Part shown: positions 19,739-30,342 of the stretch, in pieces | Position numbering within the stretch: position 1 is the stretch's first letter | Layout: each line of letters opens with the position of its first letter | Assembly: GCF_000161935.1 (NCBI RefSeq) | Contig: NZ_GG698802.1 | Coordinates: 382,594 to 446,593, forward strand | Source: Limosilactobacillus coleohominis 101-4-CHN | GTDB taxonomy: Bacteria; Bacillota; Bacilli; Lactobacillales; Lactobacillaceae | DNA: 64,000 bases | Reading direction: 5' to 3' | Notes under the pieces: model-generated | Told to the model about the DNA's origin: nothing | The model's input: only the letters and a program-made list of their open reading frames with translations | Databases searched by the model: none | Position numbers and translations under genes: made by a program

Positions 19739-20149
19739 CTAATTAATATTAATGGTCATTTTAACACTCTTCGAAACTGTTTGATAAACTGTCGAAACAT
19801 GCAAAACAAAATCGACAAATTCCTGTTGTTCTTCTGGTGTCAACGATGTATCAAAACTAAGGTTAATCGTCATTTGGTCCACCACTGACTTAGCATGGCC
19901 CAGATCCTTAGTTTCTGCATGGGTTGTTACCCGAAAATTAGTGACCGGATACTGCTTACTCTTAATCACCATTCCGGCGGACATTGCAATACAAGAATTA
20001 ACCTCGCCCGTTAAATACTCCACCGGGTTTGGTCCTGCGTCAGTACCATCGCTCTTCACATCATCCGCAAAAAAGATATGACCCCGCGCTTGATTCTTTA
20101 ATTGCCACTCTTCTGCTTGCAAATCAGTTGTAACTCGATATTCGCCCAT
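19739..20149 (-). CDS. OsmC-family protein
   Basis: 136-residue OsmC/Ohr-fold protein, a family that reduces organic peroxides with paired cysteines. The first cysteine is Cys53 in GEVNSCIAMSAGM. The second, normally near the C-terminus, is absent: the matching stretch is STVYQTVSKSVKMTI, with no Cys. A classic two-Cys peroxidase cycle is therefore not possible without a partner thiol. It lies 12 bp downstream of rsmF. Confidence 0.85.
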   Translation of the reverse strand: MGEYRVTTDLQAEEWQLKNQARGHIFFADDVKSDGTDAGPNPVEYLTGEVNSCIAMSAGMVIKSKQYPVTNFRVTTHAETKDLGHAKSVVDQMTINLSFDTSLTPEEQQEFVDFVLHVSTVYQTVSKSVKMTININ

Positions 20150-20161
20150 CTTTATTCCTCC

Positions 20162-21547
20162 TTAAAATCGCAGTCCCTTCGGAAAGAAATTCTTAATGGT
20201 TCCATTAACCATTTTACCAAACCCCACTGAATGATGTTCACAAACCAGCAAATACCAACCATTGGGTAATGATTGTTCGATCCGCAGAACATCCCCATGG
20301 ACATACTGACGCCACTGATCCTTGGTGATAACAAGGTGGTTGGTTACTTCTTCTGGCTGGCAACTAAATGCCAACGCTAACGAGGGTTCAAAACGGTTCT
20401 TTTTTAAAGTTCCCAAATGGAGCCCCGGGGTTTGAACTTGTAAATTAGTAAGCTCCACCATTCCATCTGGTAATGAATATAATTGATCACCAAATTTCAC
20501 AAGGTGTGTAAACGATTGGCTCGGAAGATACTCGTCTTGAAATGCCATGAACATTTGCCGTTCATCCTTAGTTGGACGACCATTATTCGTAGAGCCGCGA
20601 CGTTTCTTCTTGCGTTGATTACGCTGACGCTGCTTGAATGGTTCTCCTACTGACTGGTCACGTAAATGCAACTTAGCGATAAAGTGACCCTCCCCTCTGT
20701 AATGATGAGGGAAAAGGCGCACTGCCTTAGCTAGCTCCGGGTTGCCGTCAGCCCAATCAGGACGGCCATTATCCATTCCAGGGAATTTCCTAATATCCAC
20801 CATTTCAAGGCCAGGATATTCTTTTAACAACCAAGCAATATTTTGTTCGTCCTCTTCAGGAGCGAACGTACAGGTAGAATATACCAGGGTTCCACCAGCC
20901 TTCAGCATCTTAAGTGCTGACTGTAAAATCTTCCGCTGCCGATTGGCACATTCAGCCGGATAATCAGGATTCCAATACGTAATCCCGGCTGGTTCTTTTC
21001 GGAACATTCCTTCACCAGAGCAGGGAGCATCCACTAAGATCCGATCAAAAAAAGCCGGAAAGTGTTGTTCCAAACTATCTGGTCGTTCATTCAAGACAAC
21101 CGTATTCTTGGTTCCCCACCGCTCAAGGTTAGAGGCCAAGATTTGTGCCCGTTTCTTAAAAATTTCGTTTGCAACTAACAAACCCTGATCGTGCATTTTG
21201 GCAATTAAATGGGTGCTTTTCCCGCCCGGGGCAGCACATAAATCTAAGACCCGTTCACCTGGTTGCGGGTCGACAACTTCACCAACGTACATTGCGGATG
21301 GCTCTTGGCTATATACCCACCCCGTAACATGATCAAGTGAACGGCCATCAACCGAACCATAGTAACCATCTGGTACTGCAGGAACCTTGCCGTCAGCACC
21401 ATCAATCGTCGCTGTCGGGCTGCCATTTTTAAGCGGATTTTGACGAAAGCCGCTCGTGCTTGGCTGATTAAACGATGCTAGAAAGGCAGCGGCTTCATCC
21501 CCTAATAATTGTTGATATTTATTTTTAAAAGCTTCTGGTAAGTCCAT
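20162..21547 (-). CDS. rsmF: rRNA cytosine-C5 methyltransferase, RsmF/NOL1-NOP2-Sun family
   Basis: 461 residues. An S-adenosylmethionine-binding Rossmann core with CAAPGGK at 104-110, a catalytic motif IV DAPCSGEG (Cys176), and the second cysteine in motif VI (STCTF, Cys226). A basic linker (RQRNQRKKKRR) leads to a C-terminal RsmF-B/PUA-like domain (about 330-461). This arrangement marks RsmF rather than RsmB; a separate rsmB lies at 62091-63434. The exact rRNA position modified cannot be read from sequence. Confidence 0.88.
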   Translation of the reverse strand: MDLPEAFKNKYQQLLGDEAAAFLASFNQPSTSGFRQNPLKNGSPTATIDGADGKVPAVPDGYYGSVDGRSLDHVTGWVYSQEPSAMYVGEVVDPQPGERVLDLCAAPGGKSTHLIAKMHDQGLLVANEIFKKRAQILASNLERWGTKNTVVLNERPDSLEQHFPAFFDRILVDAPCSGEGMFRKEPAGITYWNPDYPAECANRQRKILQSALKMLKAGGTLVYSTCTFAPEEDEQNIAWLLKEYPGLEMVDIRKFPGMDNGRPDWADGNPELAKAVRLFPHHYRGEGHFIAKLHLRDQSVGEPFKQRQRNQRKKKRRGSTNNGRPTKDERQMFMAFQDEYLPSQSFTHLVKFGDQLYSLPDGMVELTNLQVQTPGLHLGTLKKNRFEPSLALAFSCQPEEVTNHLVITKDQWRQYVHGDVLRIEQSLPNGWYLLVCEHHSVGFGKMVNGTIKNFFPKGLRF

Positions 21548-21580
21548 GCAATCCCTCTTTTAATTTAAATTCACTCTATT

Positions 21581-22507
21581 TTACCATTTTCGAACGTACT
21601 GCCGTGGATGATTAGCAATTGGCCGCTGATAATTACCGATAAATTTGAACTGGGAATTCGTTTGATGCTGGTTATCAGCCGCCTCCACCGCATCCAGTGG
21701 GACTGGCACATTCATTTTCAAATCAGGAACATAGCTGCCACTTTGGTAATTAATCCGAATTCCCGGTTCAACGTTAAAAAGGTAAACGTTGAAATTTAAC
21801 TGGCCATTGGTCGAAATTGCTTGCAAATTAATTCCCCGCGGTACTAATTCTCGATCACGAAAAATTGGGGTAACTTGATAAATTACCCGCTGACCATGCT
21901 CAATCGCATGCCGGACTTTCGTTTCATAAATAGTCTGTACTTCCTGATTAACAAAATCAGTTTCCGTAAATAAATTTTGCGGATTATTTTGGTCACCAAC
22001 CATTGTCGGCTGGTACTTTCCTGTATCAGAATTAATCCCTGCCGTCAGTGAATAGGCAATCAGATGGCCCCGATTATACACTAGGTTGCCACCATAATTA
22101 TCATGCCAACCGGCTGGTTGAGCGTTCTGATCCGATCGCAAAGATGTATCCGCATGATTGTGTTGTTCTAAAAATGCGGTATTACCACGTGATGTCCGTC
22201 CCAAGTCATCAAGTGGCTGGTAATCAACCCGATTACTAGTCCAAGACCGGGGATTCAACGTAGATCGCCCATGATTAACGTAGGCAATGACAGATTGTCC
22301 TGGTTGATAATTCAGCGCTGCTAACGACTGCCGTTGATGGTCAGTGATACCACCGACCACGCTCGCTGATCGTGAATCCTGTTGAGCAAACTGACTACGT
22401 TGACTAAGCGCATGATGAGCTTGGTAAGCAATCGTGCCCCCTTCACCAAGTAATGCCCCCACGATCAGTAACAGGAAATATTTACTTGATTTTTGCCAAA
22501 AGTTCAC
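21581..22507 (-). CDS. Membrane-anchored DNA/RNA non-specific endonuclease (EndA-like)
   Basis: 308 residues. A single N-terminal hydrophobic anchor (about 9-28) would place the rest outside the cell. The beta-beta-alpha metal nuclease core shows NRGHLIAYSL at 145-154, with the general-base His148, and a metal-binding Asn in GDQNNPQNLFTETDF (171-185). The motif has Asn where DRGH has Asp. The start is GTG at 22507, with GTGAGGA upstream. In streptococci the family acts in DNA uptake or extracellular DNA breakdown; here the role is inferred only. Confidence 0.88.
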   Translation of the reverse strand: MNFWQKSSKYFLLLIVGALLGEGGTIAYQAHHALSQRSQFAQQDSRSASVVGGITDHQRQSLAALNYQPGQSVIAYVNHGRSTLNPRSWTSNRVDYQPLDDLGRTSRGNTAFLEQHNHADTSLRSDQNAQPAGWHDNYGGNLVYNRGHLIAYSLTAGINSDTGKYQPTMVGDQNNPQNLFTETDFVNQEVQTIYETKVRHAIEHGQRVIYQVTPIFRDRELVPRGINLQAISTNGQLNFNVYLFNVEPGIRINYQSGSYVPDLKMNVPVPLDAVEAADNQHQTNSQFKFIGNYQRPIANHPRQYVRKW

Positions 22508-22610
22508 TTCTGGTCCTCACTTTCCAAATCAATAACCATCATATTGTAGCGGATTTTTTATTGAGGAGCCATTGTTTAGGCATAAATTATCATTTTCATA
22601 AGGACTAAAA

Positions 22611-22764
22611 AGAGGCGCTGTGACATAAGTAATTCTAGCAAGTTGAATATGAACTGCGCGGTACGCAAATGGGCTCCAGTGCTCGGTAAAACCGAACCCT
22701 GGAGCCCTATTTGCGCTCGCGGGGGCGTGAAAACGAAGCCATAAATGGCTTCTGTCACGCTCCC
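22611..22764. repeat. Structured intergenic repeat, copy B
   Basis: About 155 bp directly after the pyrD stop, closely matching 19571-19730. The GGGCTCCAG hairpin (22671-22707) is extended by flanking GCAAAT / ATTTGC arms, and the second hairpin (22725-22760) has the same GAAGCCAT / ATGGCTTC core. The rest of 22508-22781 holds a weak TACAAT -10 candidate for the nuclease gene and no other gene. Confidence 0.8.
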
Positions 22765-22781
22765 TCTATTCAATTAATGTT

Positions 22782-23708
22782 CTAGTTTCGGACTGAATTG
22801 CTTAACTCCTGTAGTGAGTCAATTCCCAACTTATCTAGTAAAGCTGGTAGTTGTTGGGCAATGTGTGGGCAAGCATTAATATCTTTAAAGTGCGCTGCTC
22901 CCACCGCCACGGCATTCGCACCAGCCATAAAGAATTCGACAACGTCCGCCGCTGTTTCAATTCCTCCCTGGCCAATAATTGGGAGTTTTGTTGCGTGGGC
23001 AACTTGGTAAACCATCCGCACAGCCAGTGGTTTAATTGCGGTACCGGAATAGCCTCCCATCCCGTTTCCGAGAACAGGTTTGCGCGTTTCAATATCAATG
23101 TGTAATCCTAAAACCGTATTGATCAAGCTTAGGCCGTCCGCGCCTCCTGCTTCTGCCGCCTTAGCAATCTCCACGATATCAGTAACATTGGGCGTTAACT
23201 TAACGTAAACGGGAACTGTTCCAGCAACATCCTTTACTGCTCGCGTAATTTTCTCCACAGCATGGGGATCCACACCAAAGGACATCCCACCATGGGCGAC
23301 ATTCGGACAAGAAACGTTGAGTTCTAAAGCATCTACTAAGCCGCTAGCCGCCAACTTAGTTGCCACAGTCACGTATTCAGTTAACGAGGCCCCGCCAACA
23401 CTACCTAAAATTGGTAACGTTGAATAATTCGCACGCAGTTTAGGTAGCTTTTCTTTTATCACTACGTCCACGCCAGGATTAGTCAACCCGACTGAATTCA
23501 TTACCCCGTCAGTTAATTTAGCAATTTGCGGTTGGGGGTTCCCAGTTGTGGCGTGAGGCGTGGTGGTCTTAATAGCAAGTGCGCCCAGTTGATTAAAGTC
23601 GACTTGGTCAGAACCCCATGCGTCGCCAAACCCAAAGGTCCCCGAAGCAGGCATCAATGGAGTAGACATGTTTAACCCCGGTAATTTAACAGCAATTTGA
23701 TTAGTCAT
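22782..23708 (-). CDS. pyrD: Dihydroorotate dehydrogenase, class 1B type catalytic subunit
   Basis: Oxidises dihydroorotate to orotate. 308 residues from the ATG at 23708, chosen for GAGGAG 9 bp upstream; the longer frame would run back into carB. FMN barrel with ASGTFGFGD, the active-site cysteine in [11 protein letters not shown] (Cys134), and the flavin-phosphate [11 protein letters not shown]. The NVSCPN...GG form suggests class 1B, which normally works with PyrK, but no pyrK is present here. Last gene of this pyr operon; pyrF and pyrE are not found downstream. Confidence 0.93.
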   Translation of the reverse strand: MTNQIAVKLPGLNMSTPLMPASGTFGFGDAWGSDQVDFNQLGALAIKTTTPHATTGNPQPQIAKLTDGVMNSVGLTNPGVDVVIKEKLPKLRANYSTLPILGSVGGASLTEYVTVATKLAASGLVDALELNVSCPNVAHGGMSFGVDPHAVEKITRAVKDVAGTVPVYVKLTPNVTDIVEIAKAAEAGGADGLSLINTVLGLHIDIETRKPVLGNGMGGYSGTAIKPLAVRMVYQVAHATKLPIIGQGGIETAADVVEFFMAGANAVAVGAAHFKDINACPHIAQQLPALLDKLGIDSLQELSNSVRN

Positions 23709-23727
23709 AGTAAAACTCCTCACGTTT

Positions 23728-26700
23728 TTACAATGCTTGAGTAGCAAATGAACGGTTTTCCAATGCCCGTAACAGTGCATCCACGGTGTCTAAGGCAGTC
23801 AACAATGGGACATTATGTTCAATGGCAGTTTGCCGAATAATAAAGCCATCCGATGTCTTTTGATAATCATGCCCCATCGTGTTAATAACGATGTCAACCT
23901 CATTCCTGATCGCGTCAAGAATATTATGCTGTCCTGCTTCATGGAGCTTATCCACTACTTCGACATGCAGTCCATTTTTTTGAAGAAAATCGGCAGTTCC
24001 GCTTGTGGCGAGTAAACGGTAGCCGATTTTAGCAAACCGTTGGGCAATTGGTAAAATCGCTTGTTTATCATGATCTTCAATCGTAAGCAAAACGTTACCA
24101 TTTTCTGGAAGTTTCATTTTAGCGCCCACAAAGGCTTTATATAAAGCTTTTTCAAAGGTTTCATCGCTGCCCATCACTTCCCCAGTTGATTTCATTTCGG
24201 GTCCTAAGAAGGCATCAACATCATCCAGTTTATTAAAGCTAAAGACTGGCGCCTTAACGTGAACTGTTTGCGGTTCGCGGTACAATCCATCTTGATAACC
24301 TTGGTTCTTCAATGATTCGCCGAGAATGACCCGGGTCGCGACCTGTGCCATTTCAATTCCCGTAATCTTACTGAGGAATGGGACCGTTCGACTAGCCCGT
24401 GGGTTAACTTCCAAAACGTAAGCTTCATGATTATGAATAATAAATTGAATGTTCATAATACCAATGCACTTCAGCGCAAGACATAATTTCTTGGTAGCGT
24501 CAACAATCTGTTGCTTAATATCTTGGTCAAAACTTTGTGGTGGATAGACCGCCATTGAATCACCAGAGTGAACCCCAGCGCGCTCAATATGCTCCATGAT
24601 GCCAGGCAAGAGAACGTCTGTCCCATCACAAATGGCATCAACTTCACATTCGCGTCCTTCAAGATATGCATCAATTAAAATGGGATGATCAGCTGCCACG
24701 TTAGCGTTATCTTGCAGGTATTGTTCCAGCTCCGTTTCGTTATAAACGATTTCCATCGCTTTACCCCCCAGAACATAACTTGGCCGGACTAATACTGGAT
24801 AACCAATTTTGGTTGCTGCCGCAATGACCCCTTCATGAGTCGTTGCTGTCAAACCAACGGGTTGCTTCAACTGCAGATCCTTAATAACTTGATCAAAGAC
24901 CCGTCGATCTTCTGCTGCGTCCAAATCTTGCACGCTGGTACCCAGAATTTTAATTCCATGTTGGTCCAACCCCGCAGCAAGGTTAATGGCAGTTTGCCCA
25001 CCGAATTGAACAATTACTCCTGCTGGTTGTTCTAAGTCACAAACATTTAAAACATCTTCTAAGGTTAACGGTTCGAAGTATAACTTATCTGAAATTGAAA
25101 AGTCTGTAGAAACCGTTTCGGGATTTGAATTCATTACAATTGCCTCATACCCATGCCGTTGAATTGCTTTAACACAGTGAACGGTGGCGTAGTCAAATTC
25201 AACCCCTTGACCAATTCGAATGGGCCCGGAACCAATTACCAAAATTGCCGGTTTAGCTGAGCGGTGACTTTCATTTTCATGATCATAAGTACTGTAAAAG
25301 TATGGCGTTGTCGAAGCAAATTCAGCCGCACAGGTATCCACCATCTTATAAACAGGGACAATTCCATTGGCAAGCCGTAATTGACGGACGGCATCCACTG
25401 TAGTTCCCCAAAGATGAGCGATTGTCTCGTCGCTAAAGCCGTACTGCTTGGCTTGTTTCAAAACTTTCAGGTCATGCGGCTGATTTTCAATTGTGGTTTC
25501 CAATTCCACTAAATGTTGAACAATATCCAAAAAGTAATAGTTAATTTTGGTTAATTCGTGAATATCTTCAATTGAATAACCACGGCGGAACGCTTCCGCA
25601 ATATAGAATAATCGATCATCCTGCGCATGGACCAGTTTATCTTCTAATTCAACATCCGTTGCCTGATGAGCCGCCGGTAAATAGAAATCTTTCGTATCAA
25701 TTTCCAGAGACCGGACCGCCTTTTGAAAAGCCTCTTCGGCATTCTTGCCGATAGCCATGACTTCTCCCGTGGCTTTCATTTGGCTACCTAATATCCGATC
25801 AGCCCGCGTAAATTTATCAAACGGCCACCGCGGAATCTTGCAAACAACATAGTCGAGTGCTGGTTCAAATTCTGCATAGGTGGTACCGGTAACGGGGTTA
25901 ATAATTTCATCCAATGTCAACCCCACTGCAATTTTAGCCGCCATTTTAGCAATTGGATAACCAGTCGCTTTAGAAGCTAATGCTGATGACCGGGAAACCC
26001 GTGGGTTAACTTCAATCACATCATAGTGGTAACTATTTGGATCCAGGGCCAGTTGAACATTGCAACCCCCTTCGATTTTCAATGCACGAATCAGCTTGAG
26101 AGCACAATCCCGTAGCATTTGGTATTCACGATCCGATAAGGTTTGGTTGGGAGCAAAGACGATGGAATCACCAGTGTGGATTCCCACTGGATCAAAGTTT
26201 TCCATACAACATACCACCATCGCATCATCTTTGGCATCCCGCATTACTTCAAATTCGATTTCTTTATACCCGGCAATGGATTTTTCAATTAAACACTGGG
26301 TGACCGGTGATAAATCAAGCCCGTTAGCCGCGATAATTTTCATTTCATCATCGTCATGACACATTCCGCCACCAGTACCACCCATTGTAAAAGCCGGCCG
26401 AACAATCACTGGGTAGCCAATTTGATGGGCAAATGCTAATGCTTCGTCAACTGTTGAGACTGTTTGCGAGGCCGGTACTGGTTCATGCAATTGTTGCATT
26501 AGTTCCTTAAAGCGTTCCCGATCTTCCGCCTGGTCAATCGAATCTAATTTAGTCCCCAGCAATTGGATTCCTAATTCATCTAAAAGACCGGTCTTAGCAA
26601 GCGCCACAGCTAAGTTCAAGCCAATCTGACCACCTAATGTTGGTAAGATGGCATCCGGGTATTCCTGGCGGATAATTCGGGAAACTGATTCAACCGTCAA

Positions 26701-26904
26701 CGGTTCAATATAAACGTGATCAGCAATTTCATTATCCGTCATAATGGTTGCTGGATTTGAATTAACGAGGACCGTTTCATAGCCCTCTTCTTTAAGAGCT
26801 AAGCAGGCTTGAGTCCCCGAATAATCAAATTCTGCAGCTTGACCAATGATAATGGGGCCGGAGCCAAAGACCATAATCTTATGAATATCCTTGCGTTTAG
26901 GCAT
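23728..26904 (-). CDS. carB: Carbamoyl-phosphate synthase, large subunit (pyrimidine type)
   Basis: Makes carbamoyl phosphate from bicarbonate, ATP and the ammonia delivered by CarA. 1058 residues, the usual length: two ATP-grasp synthetase halves (each opening with GSGPI.IGQ..EFDY, near 14 and 560), an oligomerisation region between them, and a C-terminal MGS-like allosteric domain (about 930-1058). Called pyr-type because it sits inside the PyrR-controlled operon. 2 bp separate it from carA. Confidence 0.97.
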   Translation of the reverse strand: MPKRKDIHKIMVFGSGPIIIGQAAEFDYSGTQACLALKEEGYETVLVNSNPATIMTDNEIADHVYIEPLTVESVSRIIRQEYPDAILPTLGGQIGLNLAVALAKTGLLDELGIQLLGTKLDSIDQAEDRERFKELMQQLHEPVPASQTVSTVDEALAFAHQIGYPVIVRPAFTMGGTGGGMCHDDDEMKIIAANGLDLSPVTQCLIEKSIAGYKEIEFEVMRDAKDDAMVVCCMENFDPVGIHTGDSIVFAPNQTLSDREYQMLRDCALKLIRALKIEGGCNVQLALDPNSYHYDVIEVNPRVSRSSALASKATGYPIAKMAAKIAVGLTLDEIINPVTGTTYAEFEPALDYVVCKIPRWPFDKFTRADRILGSQMKATGEVMAIGKNAEEAFQKAVRSLEIDTKDFYLPAAHQATDVELEDKLVHAQDDRLFYIAEAFRRGYSIEDIHELTKINYYFLDIVQHLVELETTIENQPHDLKVLKQAKQYGFSDETIAHLWGTTVDAVRQLRLANGIVPVYKMVDTCAAEFASTTPYFYSTYDHENESHRSAKPAILVIGSGPIRIGQGVEFDYATVHCVKAIQRHGYEAIVMNSNPETVSTDFSISDKLYFEPLTLEDVLNVCDLEQPAGVIVQFGGQTAINLAAGLDQHGIKILGTSVQDLDAAEDRRVFDQVIKDLQLKQPVGLTATTHEGVIAAATKIGYPVLVRPSYVLGGKAMEIVYNETELEQYLQDNANVAADHPILIDAYLEGRECEVDAICDGTDVLLPGIMEHIERAGVHSGDSMAVYPPQSFDQDIKQQIVDATKKLCLALKCIGIMNIQFIIHNHEAYVLEVNPRASRTVPFLSKITGIEMAQVATRVILGESLKNQGYQDGLYREPQTVHVKAPVFSFNKLDDVDAFLGPEMKSTGEVMGSDETFEKALYKAFVGAKMKLPENGNVLLTIEDHDKQAILPIAQRFAKIGYRLLATSGTADFLQKNGLHVEVVDKLHEAGQHNILDAIRNEVDIVINTMGHDYQKTSDGFIIRQTAIEHNVPLLTALDTVDALLRALENRSFATQAL

Positions 26905-26906
26905 AA

Positions 26907-27986
26907 TTAACGTTCCTCCTTTTGCTGATCAACCATATTGATAAAATCGTCAAACAATGCGTCTGCATCGTGGGGACCAGGAGCTGCATCTGGGTGAAAT
27001 TGCACTGAAAATGCTGGATAATGCTTGTGCCGCAGTCCTTCCACCGTCCCATCGTTCACTTCCTCATGAGTGATTAACAATTGGTTCTTATCAATGGAGT
27101 TGGCATCGACTGCATATCCGTGATTTTGGGAGGTAAACGCGATCTTACCCGTTGCAATATCTCTGACCGGATGATTAAACCCACGATGACCAAATTTCAT
27201 CTTGTAAGTTTGGGCCCCATTAGCTAACGCAAAGATTTGGTGACCCATACAAATGCCAAAGAGGGGAAAATGCCGCTCAATTTCCGCCACCATTTTTACT
27301 GCGGCGGTCATTTCTTCCGGATCACCGGGACCGTTGCTTAACAGGACACCATCCGGATTAAGGTTCATGATTTGTTGGGCCGTGGTTGAACAAGGCACCA
27401 CAATCACGTTACAGTCACGTTTGGCTAATTCCCGAAGAATACTGTGCTTGATTCCAAAATCAACGACCACAATGTTGCGCTTCGTTCCTGGATTCGGGTA
27501 TGCGGACTTGGTGGAGACTTTTTGAATAATCCCCTTGGTTGGTTGCACCTGCTTTAAGTGTGCAATCACTTCATCTACCTGTTCAACACTATCCACAATC
27601 GTGCCCCGCAAGGTTCCATGTTCGCGCAATTGACGGACCAATTCACGAGTGTCAATTCCTTGCAATCCCGGAATATTATTTTGCTTTAAGAAATGCGGTA
27701 AAGTATCCTGCATCCGCCAACTGCTGGGATGCCGTGCTAATTGCCGACAAATTACTCCTTTAATCTGTGGTTCCAAGCTTTCCAAGTCATCAAGATTGAC
27801 CCCATAGTTACCGATTAATGGGTTAGTAAATACCAGGATTTGGTTGGCATAAGACTGGTCGGTAATTGATTCCTGATAGCCCGTCATTCCAGTGTTAAAA
27901 ACTACTTCCCCAATAGTTGAAACCGCGGCACCAAATCCTTCACCGGCAAATACACTACCATCTTCTAAAACTAAGTATCGCTTCAT
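26907..27986 (-). CDS. carA: Carbamoyl-phosphate synthase, small (glutaminase) subunit
   Basis: Hydrolyses glutamine and channels ammonia to CarB. 359 residues: an N-terminal CPSase_sm_chain domain (about 1-130) and a class I glutamine amidotransferase domain with nucleophile Cys246 in FGICMGHQ and the His of [12 protein letters not shown]. The triad Glu that usually follows His-Pro is Asp here. Operon position 4. Confidence 0.96.
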   Translation of the reverse strand: MKRYLVLEDGSVFAGEGFGAAVSTIGEVVFNTGMTGYQESITDQSYANQILVFTNPLIGNYGVNLDDLESLEPQIKGVICRQLARHPSSWRMQDTLPHFLKQNNIPGLQGIDTRELVRQLREHGTLRGTIVDSVEQVDEVIAHLKQVQPTKGIIQKVSTKSAYPNPGTKRNIVVVDFGIKHSILRELAKRDCNVIVVPCSTTAQQIMNLNPDGVLLSNGPGDPEEMTAAVKMVAEIERHFPLFGICMGHQIFALANGAQTYKMKFGHRGFNHPVRDIATGKIAFTSQNHGYAVDANSIDKNQLLITHEEVNDGTVEGLRHKHYPAFSVQFHPDAAPGPHDADALFDDFINMVDQQKEER

Positions 27987-27987
27987 A

Positions 27988-29274
27988 TTAATTTTCCTTT
28001 CGTTGGTAAACTACTTGCCCATCAACTAAAGTCATTACGGTCGTACCGTAAACTTCATCACCAGTAAATGGGGTATTAATGCCCTTTGATTTATAATCGT
28101 TAGCATGAATCGTGGCCGGATGGTCAATATCAAAAATAGCGATATCGGCTGGCTTTCCCGGTTCCAAATGGCCAGCCTGTTCAAGGTGGAACAAGTCAGC
28201 TGGCTTAGCTGTCATTAAGTCAATCAGTTTTGAGAGGGAAATAATTCCAGGCTGCACCAACTTAGTGTAGAGTTCACTAAAGGCGGTTTCGCTGCCGGTG
28301 ATCCCATTGGCCGCACGACGGAAATCAGCTGGCTTATCCGCAACCGTGTGGGGAGCATGATCAGTAGCAATCATGTCGATCGTCCCGTCTTGTAAACCTT
28401 GAATTAATGCTTGCCGATCAGCTGCCGTCCGCAGTGGTGGATTCATTTTGTAGTTTGTATCATGACCATCAATATCATCAACCGTCAAAAGCAAATGGTG
28501 TGGTGAGGCTTCGCAGGTTACGTTTACCCCTTGCTGCTTAGCAAAACGGACCATTTCAATACTTTCTTTTGTGGAAACGTGGCAAATGTGATAATGAACT
28601 CCTGTCGCCTTAGCCAAGACCAGGTCACGCGCTACTTGAGCTGACTCAGAAACACTGGGCGCACCTGGCAAGCTTAATTCCTTTGATCGTTGGCACTCAG
28701 TCATCACTCCACCAAACAGTAATGAATTGTCTTCAACATGAGCAGCTAGTGGTAAGCCGACATTGGCGGCTGCTTGCATTGCTCGATACATGGTTCCCGC
28801 TGTTTGCACCCCGGAACCATCATTGCTGACTGCAAAGGCGCCGGCTTTTTTTATACCAGCAAAGTCGACTAGTTGATCACCAGTCCGGCCCGTCGTGATT
28901 GTGGCAAATTGTTCAATATGCACAACCCCTTCTTGTTGATTCCTTTTGACCATTTCAGCAACCCGGTCAGGAGTATCCGGACTGGGGGTTAAATTGGGCA
29001 TCGCACCGACGGTCGTAAAGCCACCATGGGCTGCCGCCAAAGAACCAGTCTTAATGGTCTCCTTTTGTGTTTCACCAGGATCACGGTAATGAACGTGCAC
29101 GTCAACTAATCCTGGCGTAACTAGCATTCCCGTTGCATCGATTATTTTGTCGACTTCGTTTCCAAAACTCCCTGGTTTCCCAATCGCTTGAATCTTTTGT
29201 CCATCAATCAAAATGTCTGCACCAAGCAAACGACCATTTACATCAACTGTTCCATTGTGAATCAATGTTTTCAT
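27988..29274 (-). CDS. pyrC: Dihydroorotase
   Basis: Zinc amidohydrolase closing carbamoyl aspartate to dihydroorotate. 428 residues (class I, long bacterial type): metal-binding His-x-His in [11 protein letters not shown] near 58-68, SNDGSG, the metal His of HICHVST, and the catalytic Asp of ATDHAPH. Its ATG shares one base with the pyrB stop (TAATG), so translation is coupled. Confidence 0.96.
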   Translation of the reverse strand: MKTLIHNGTVDVNGRLLGADILIDGQKIQAIGKPGSFGNEVDKIIDATGMLVTPGLVDVHVHYRDPGETQKETIKTGSLAAAHGGFTTVGAMPNLTPSPDTPDRVAEMVKRNQQEGVVHIEQFATITTGRTGDQLVDFAGIKKAGAFAVSNDGSGVQTAGTMYRAMQAAANVGLPLAAHVEDNSLLFGGVMTECQRSKELSLPGAPSVSESAQVARDLVLAKATGVHYHICHVSTKESIEMVRFAKQQGVNVTCEASPHHLLLTVDDIDGHDTNYKMNPPLRTAADRQALIQGLQDGTIDMIATDHAPHTVADKPADFRRAANGITGSETAFSELYTKLVQPGIISLSKLIDLMTAKPADLFHLEQAGHLEPGKPADIAIFDIDHPATIHANDYKSKGINTPFTGDEVYGTTVMTLVDGQVVYQRKEN

Positions 29275-30227
29275 TAATTTAATCCTCCTAGGTGCCGGCC
29301 CCGTAGTACAGCTTCCAACATTGCCATCCGCATAAAGACACCATTTTGCATTTGACGGAAGAAAGCACTCTTTGGCGCTTCCACTAAATCACCTGCTAAT
29401 TCCACATCGTGATTAATGGGACCGGGGTGCATGATCAGACATTCTGGCTTTAATCGATCATAACGAGCTTGGTTAATCCCGTATTCAGCATGATACTTGA
29501 CTGCATCAAATTGGCTTTCGTTTGCATCACCGGCATGGCGTTCGTGTTGAACCCTGAGTAGCATCATAACGTCAACTTGATCAACCAATTCATCCAAGGG
29601 TCGATATTCTCCATAACGATCAAAAGCATGATCGTACCAATATTCAGGGCCTGAAAAGTAGACCTTGGCTCCCAACCGCGTCAAAATTTCCATATTGCTG
29701 CGTGCTACCCGCGAGTTAGTAATATCACCGACAATGGCCACTTTTAATCCCTGAAAGCTCCCGAAATGTTCGTGGATGGTCATCATATCTAGCAGGCTTT
29801 GGGACGGGTGCTGGCCACTTCCATCTCCGGCATTGACAATTCCGATATTAAGATGATGGTTGGCTGCTGGATGAATTAACGGTTCATAGTATTCGTTTTG
29901 TGAATCACGAATTACCGTCAAATCAACCCCCAGAGCATTCATCACTAAGCAGGTATCATACATGGTCTCACCCTTGCTTCGGGAACTGTGCGAACCATCA
30001 AACGGAATTTCGGTCAGGCCCAGCTTTTTTTCTGCCATGGCGAAGCTCGTGTGGGTGCGGGTTGAATTTTCAAAAAACATATTTGTTACGTATACCGGTT
30101 GCGTTAGCTGTGGCACTGCACCACCGTGCTTAAAGGATTCCGCTCGGTTAATTAGCGCCTTAATTTCCGGAACGGTTAGGTGTTCAACACTGACAAAATG
30201 AGGTAATGCTACTAAATCTTCAGTCAT
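29274..30227 (-). CDS. pyrB: Aspartate carbamoyltransferase catalytic subunit
   Basis: Joins carbamoyl phosphate and aspartate. 317 residues from the ATG at 30227, chosen for AGAGGAG 7 bp upstream. The frame stays open for 20 codons further, but those lie in the attenuator hairpin. Family motifs: [11 protein letters not shown] (carbamoyl-phosphate site), [12 protein letters not shown], and HPSQSLLDM. No regulatory PyrI is seen. It is preceded by the second PyrR attenuator. Confidence 0.96.
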   Translation of the reverse strand: MTEDLVALPHFVSVEHLTVPEIKALINRAESFKHGGAVPQLTQPVYVTNMFFENSTRTHTSFAMAEKKLGLTEIPFDGSHSSRSKGETMYDTCLVMNALGVDLTVIRDSQNEYYEPLIHPAANHHLNIGIVNAGDGSGQHPSQSLLDMMTIHEHFGSFQGLKVAIVGDITNSRVARSNMEILTRLGAKVYFSGPEYWYDHAFDRYGEYRPLDELVDQVDVMMLLRVQHERHAGDANESQFDAVKYHAEYGINQARYDRLKPECLIMHPGPINHDVELAGDLVEAPKSAFFRQMQNGVFMRMAMLEAVLRGRHLGGLN

Positions 30228-30241
30228 AATATTCTCCTCTA

Positions 30242-30276
30242 TAAAAATAAAACCCGGTCGCAAAGATTGCTCCGGG
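30242..30276 (-). terminator. Attenuator terminator between pyrR and pyrB
   Basis: Minus strand: a CCCGGAGCAA / TTGCGACCGGG stem, then a T-rich tail (TTTTATTTTT), 15 bp before the pyrB start. It is paired with the PyrR-box at 30314-30327. Confidence 0.85.
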
Positions 30277-30313
30277 AGATGGTTCACGCCTAGCGTGATT
30301 TTATTACCATCTT

Positions 30314-30327
30314 ACCCTCTCTGGAGC
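30314..30327 (-). promoter_or_regulatory. PyrR-binding RNA element, second copy (pyrR-pyrB gap)
   Basis: The minus strand reads GCTCCAGAGAGGGT, close to the ARUCCNGNGAGGYU anti-antiterminator consensus. When UMP-bound PyrR holds this loop, the downstream terminator (30242-30276) can form and stop pyrBC-carAB-pyrD transcription. Confidence 0.75.
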
Positions 30328-30342
30328 ACATTTAATGGTCGA

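Noticed and set aside
22576-22773. 65-codon open frame inside repeat copy B
   Set aside because: It follows the hairpin repeat, is not kept in copy A, and has no ribosome site.
23709-23780. N-terminal extension of pyrD
   Set aside because: It overlaps the carB 3' end; the internal ATG at 23708 has GAGGAG and the family N-terminus.
30228-30287. N-terminal extension of pyrB
   Set aside because: The extra codons are the attenuator hairpin; the ATG at 30227 has a good ribosome site.
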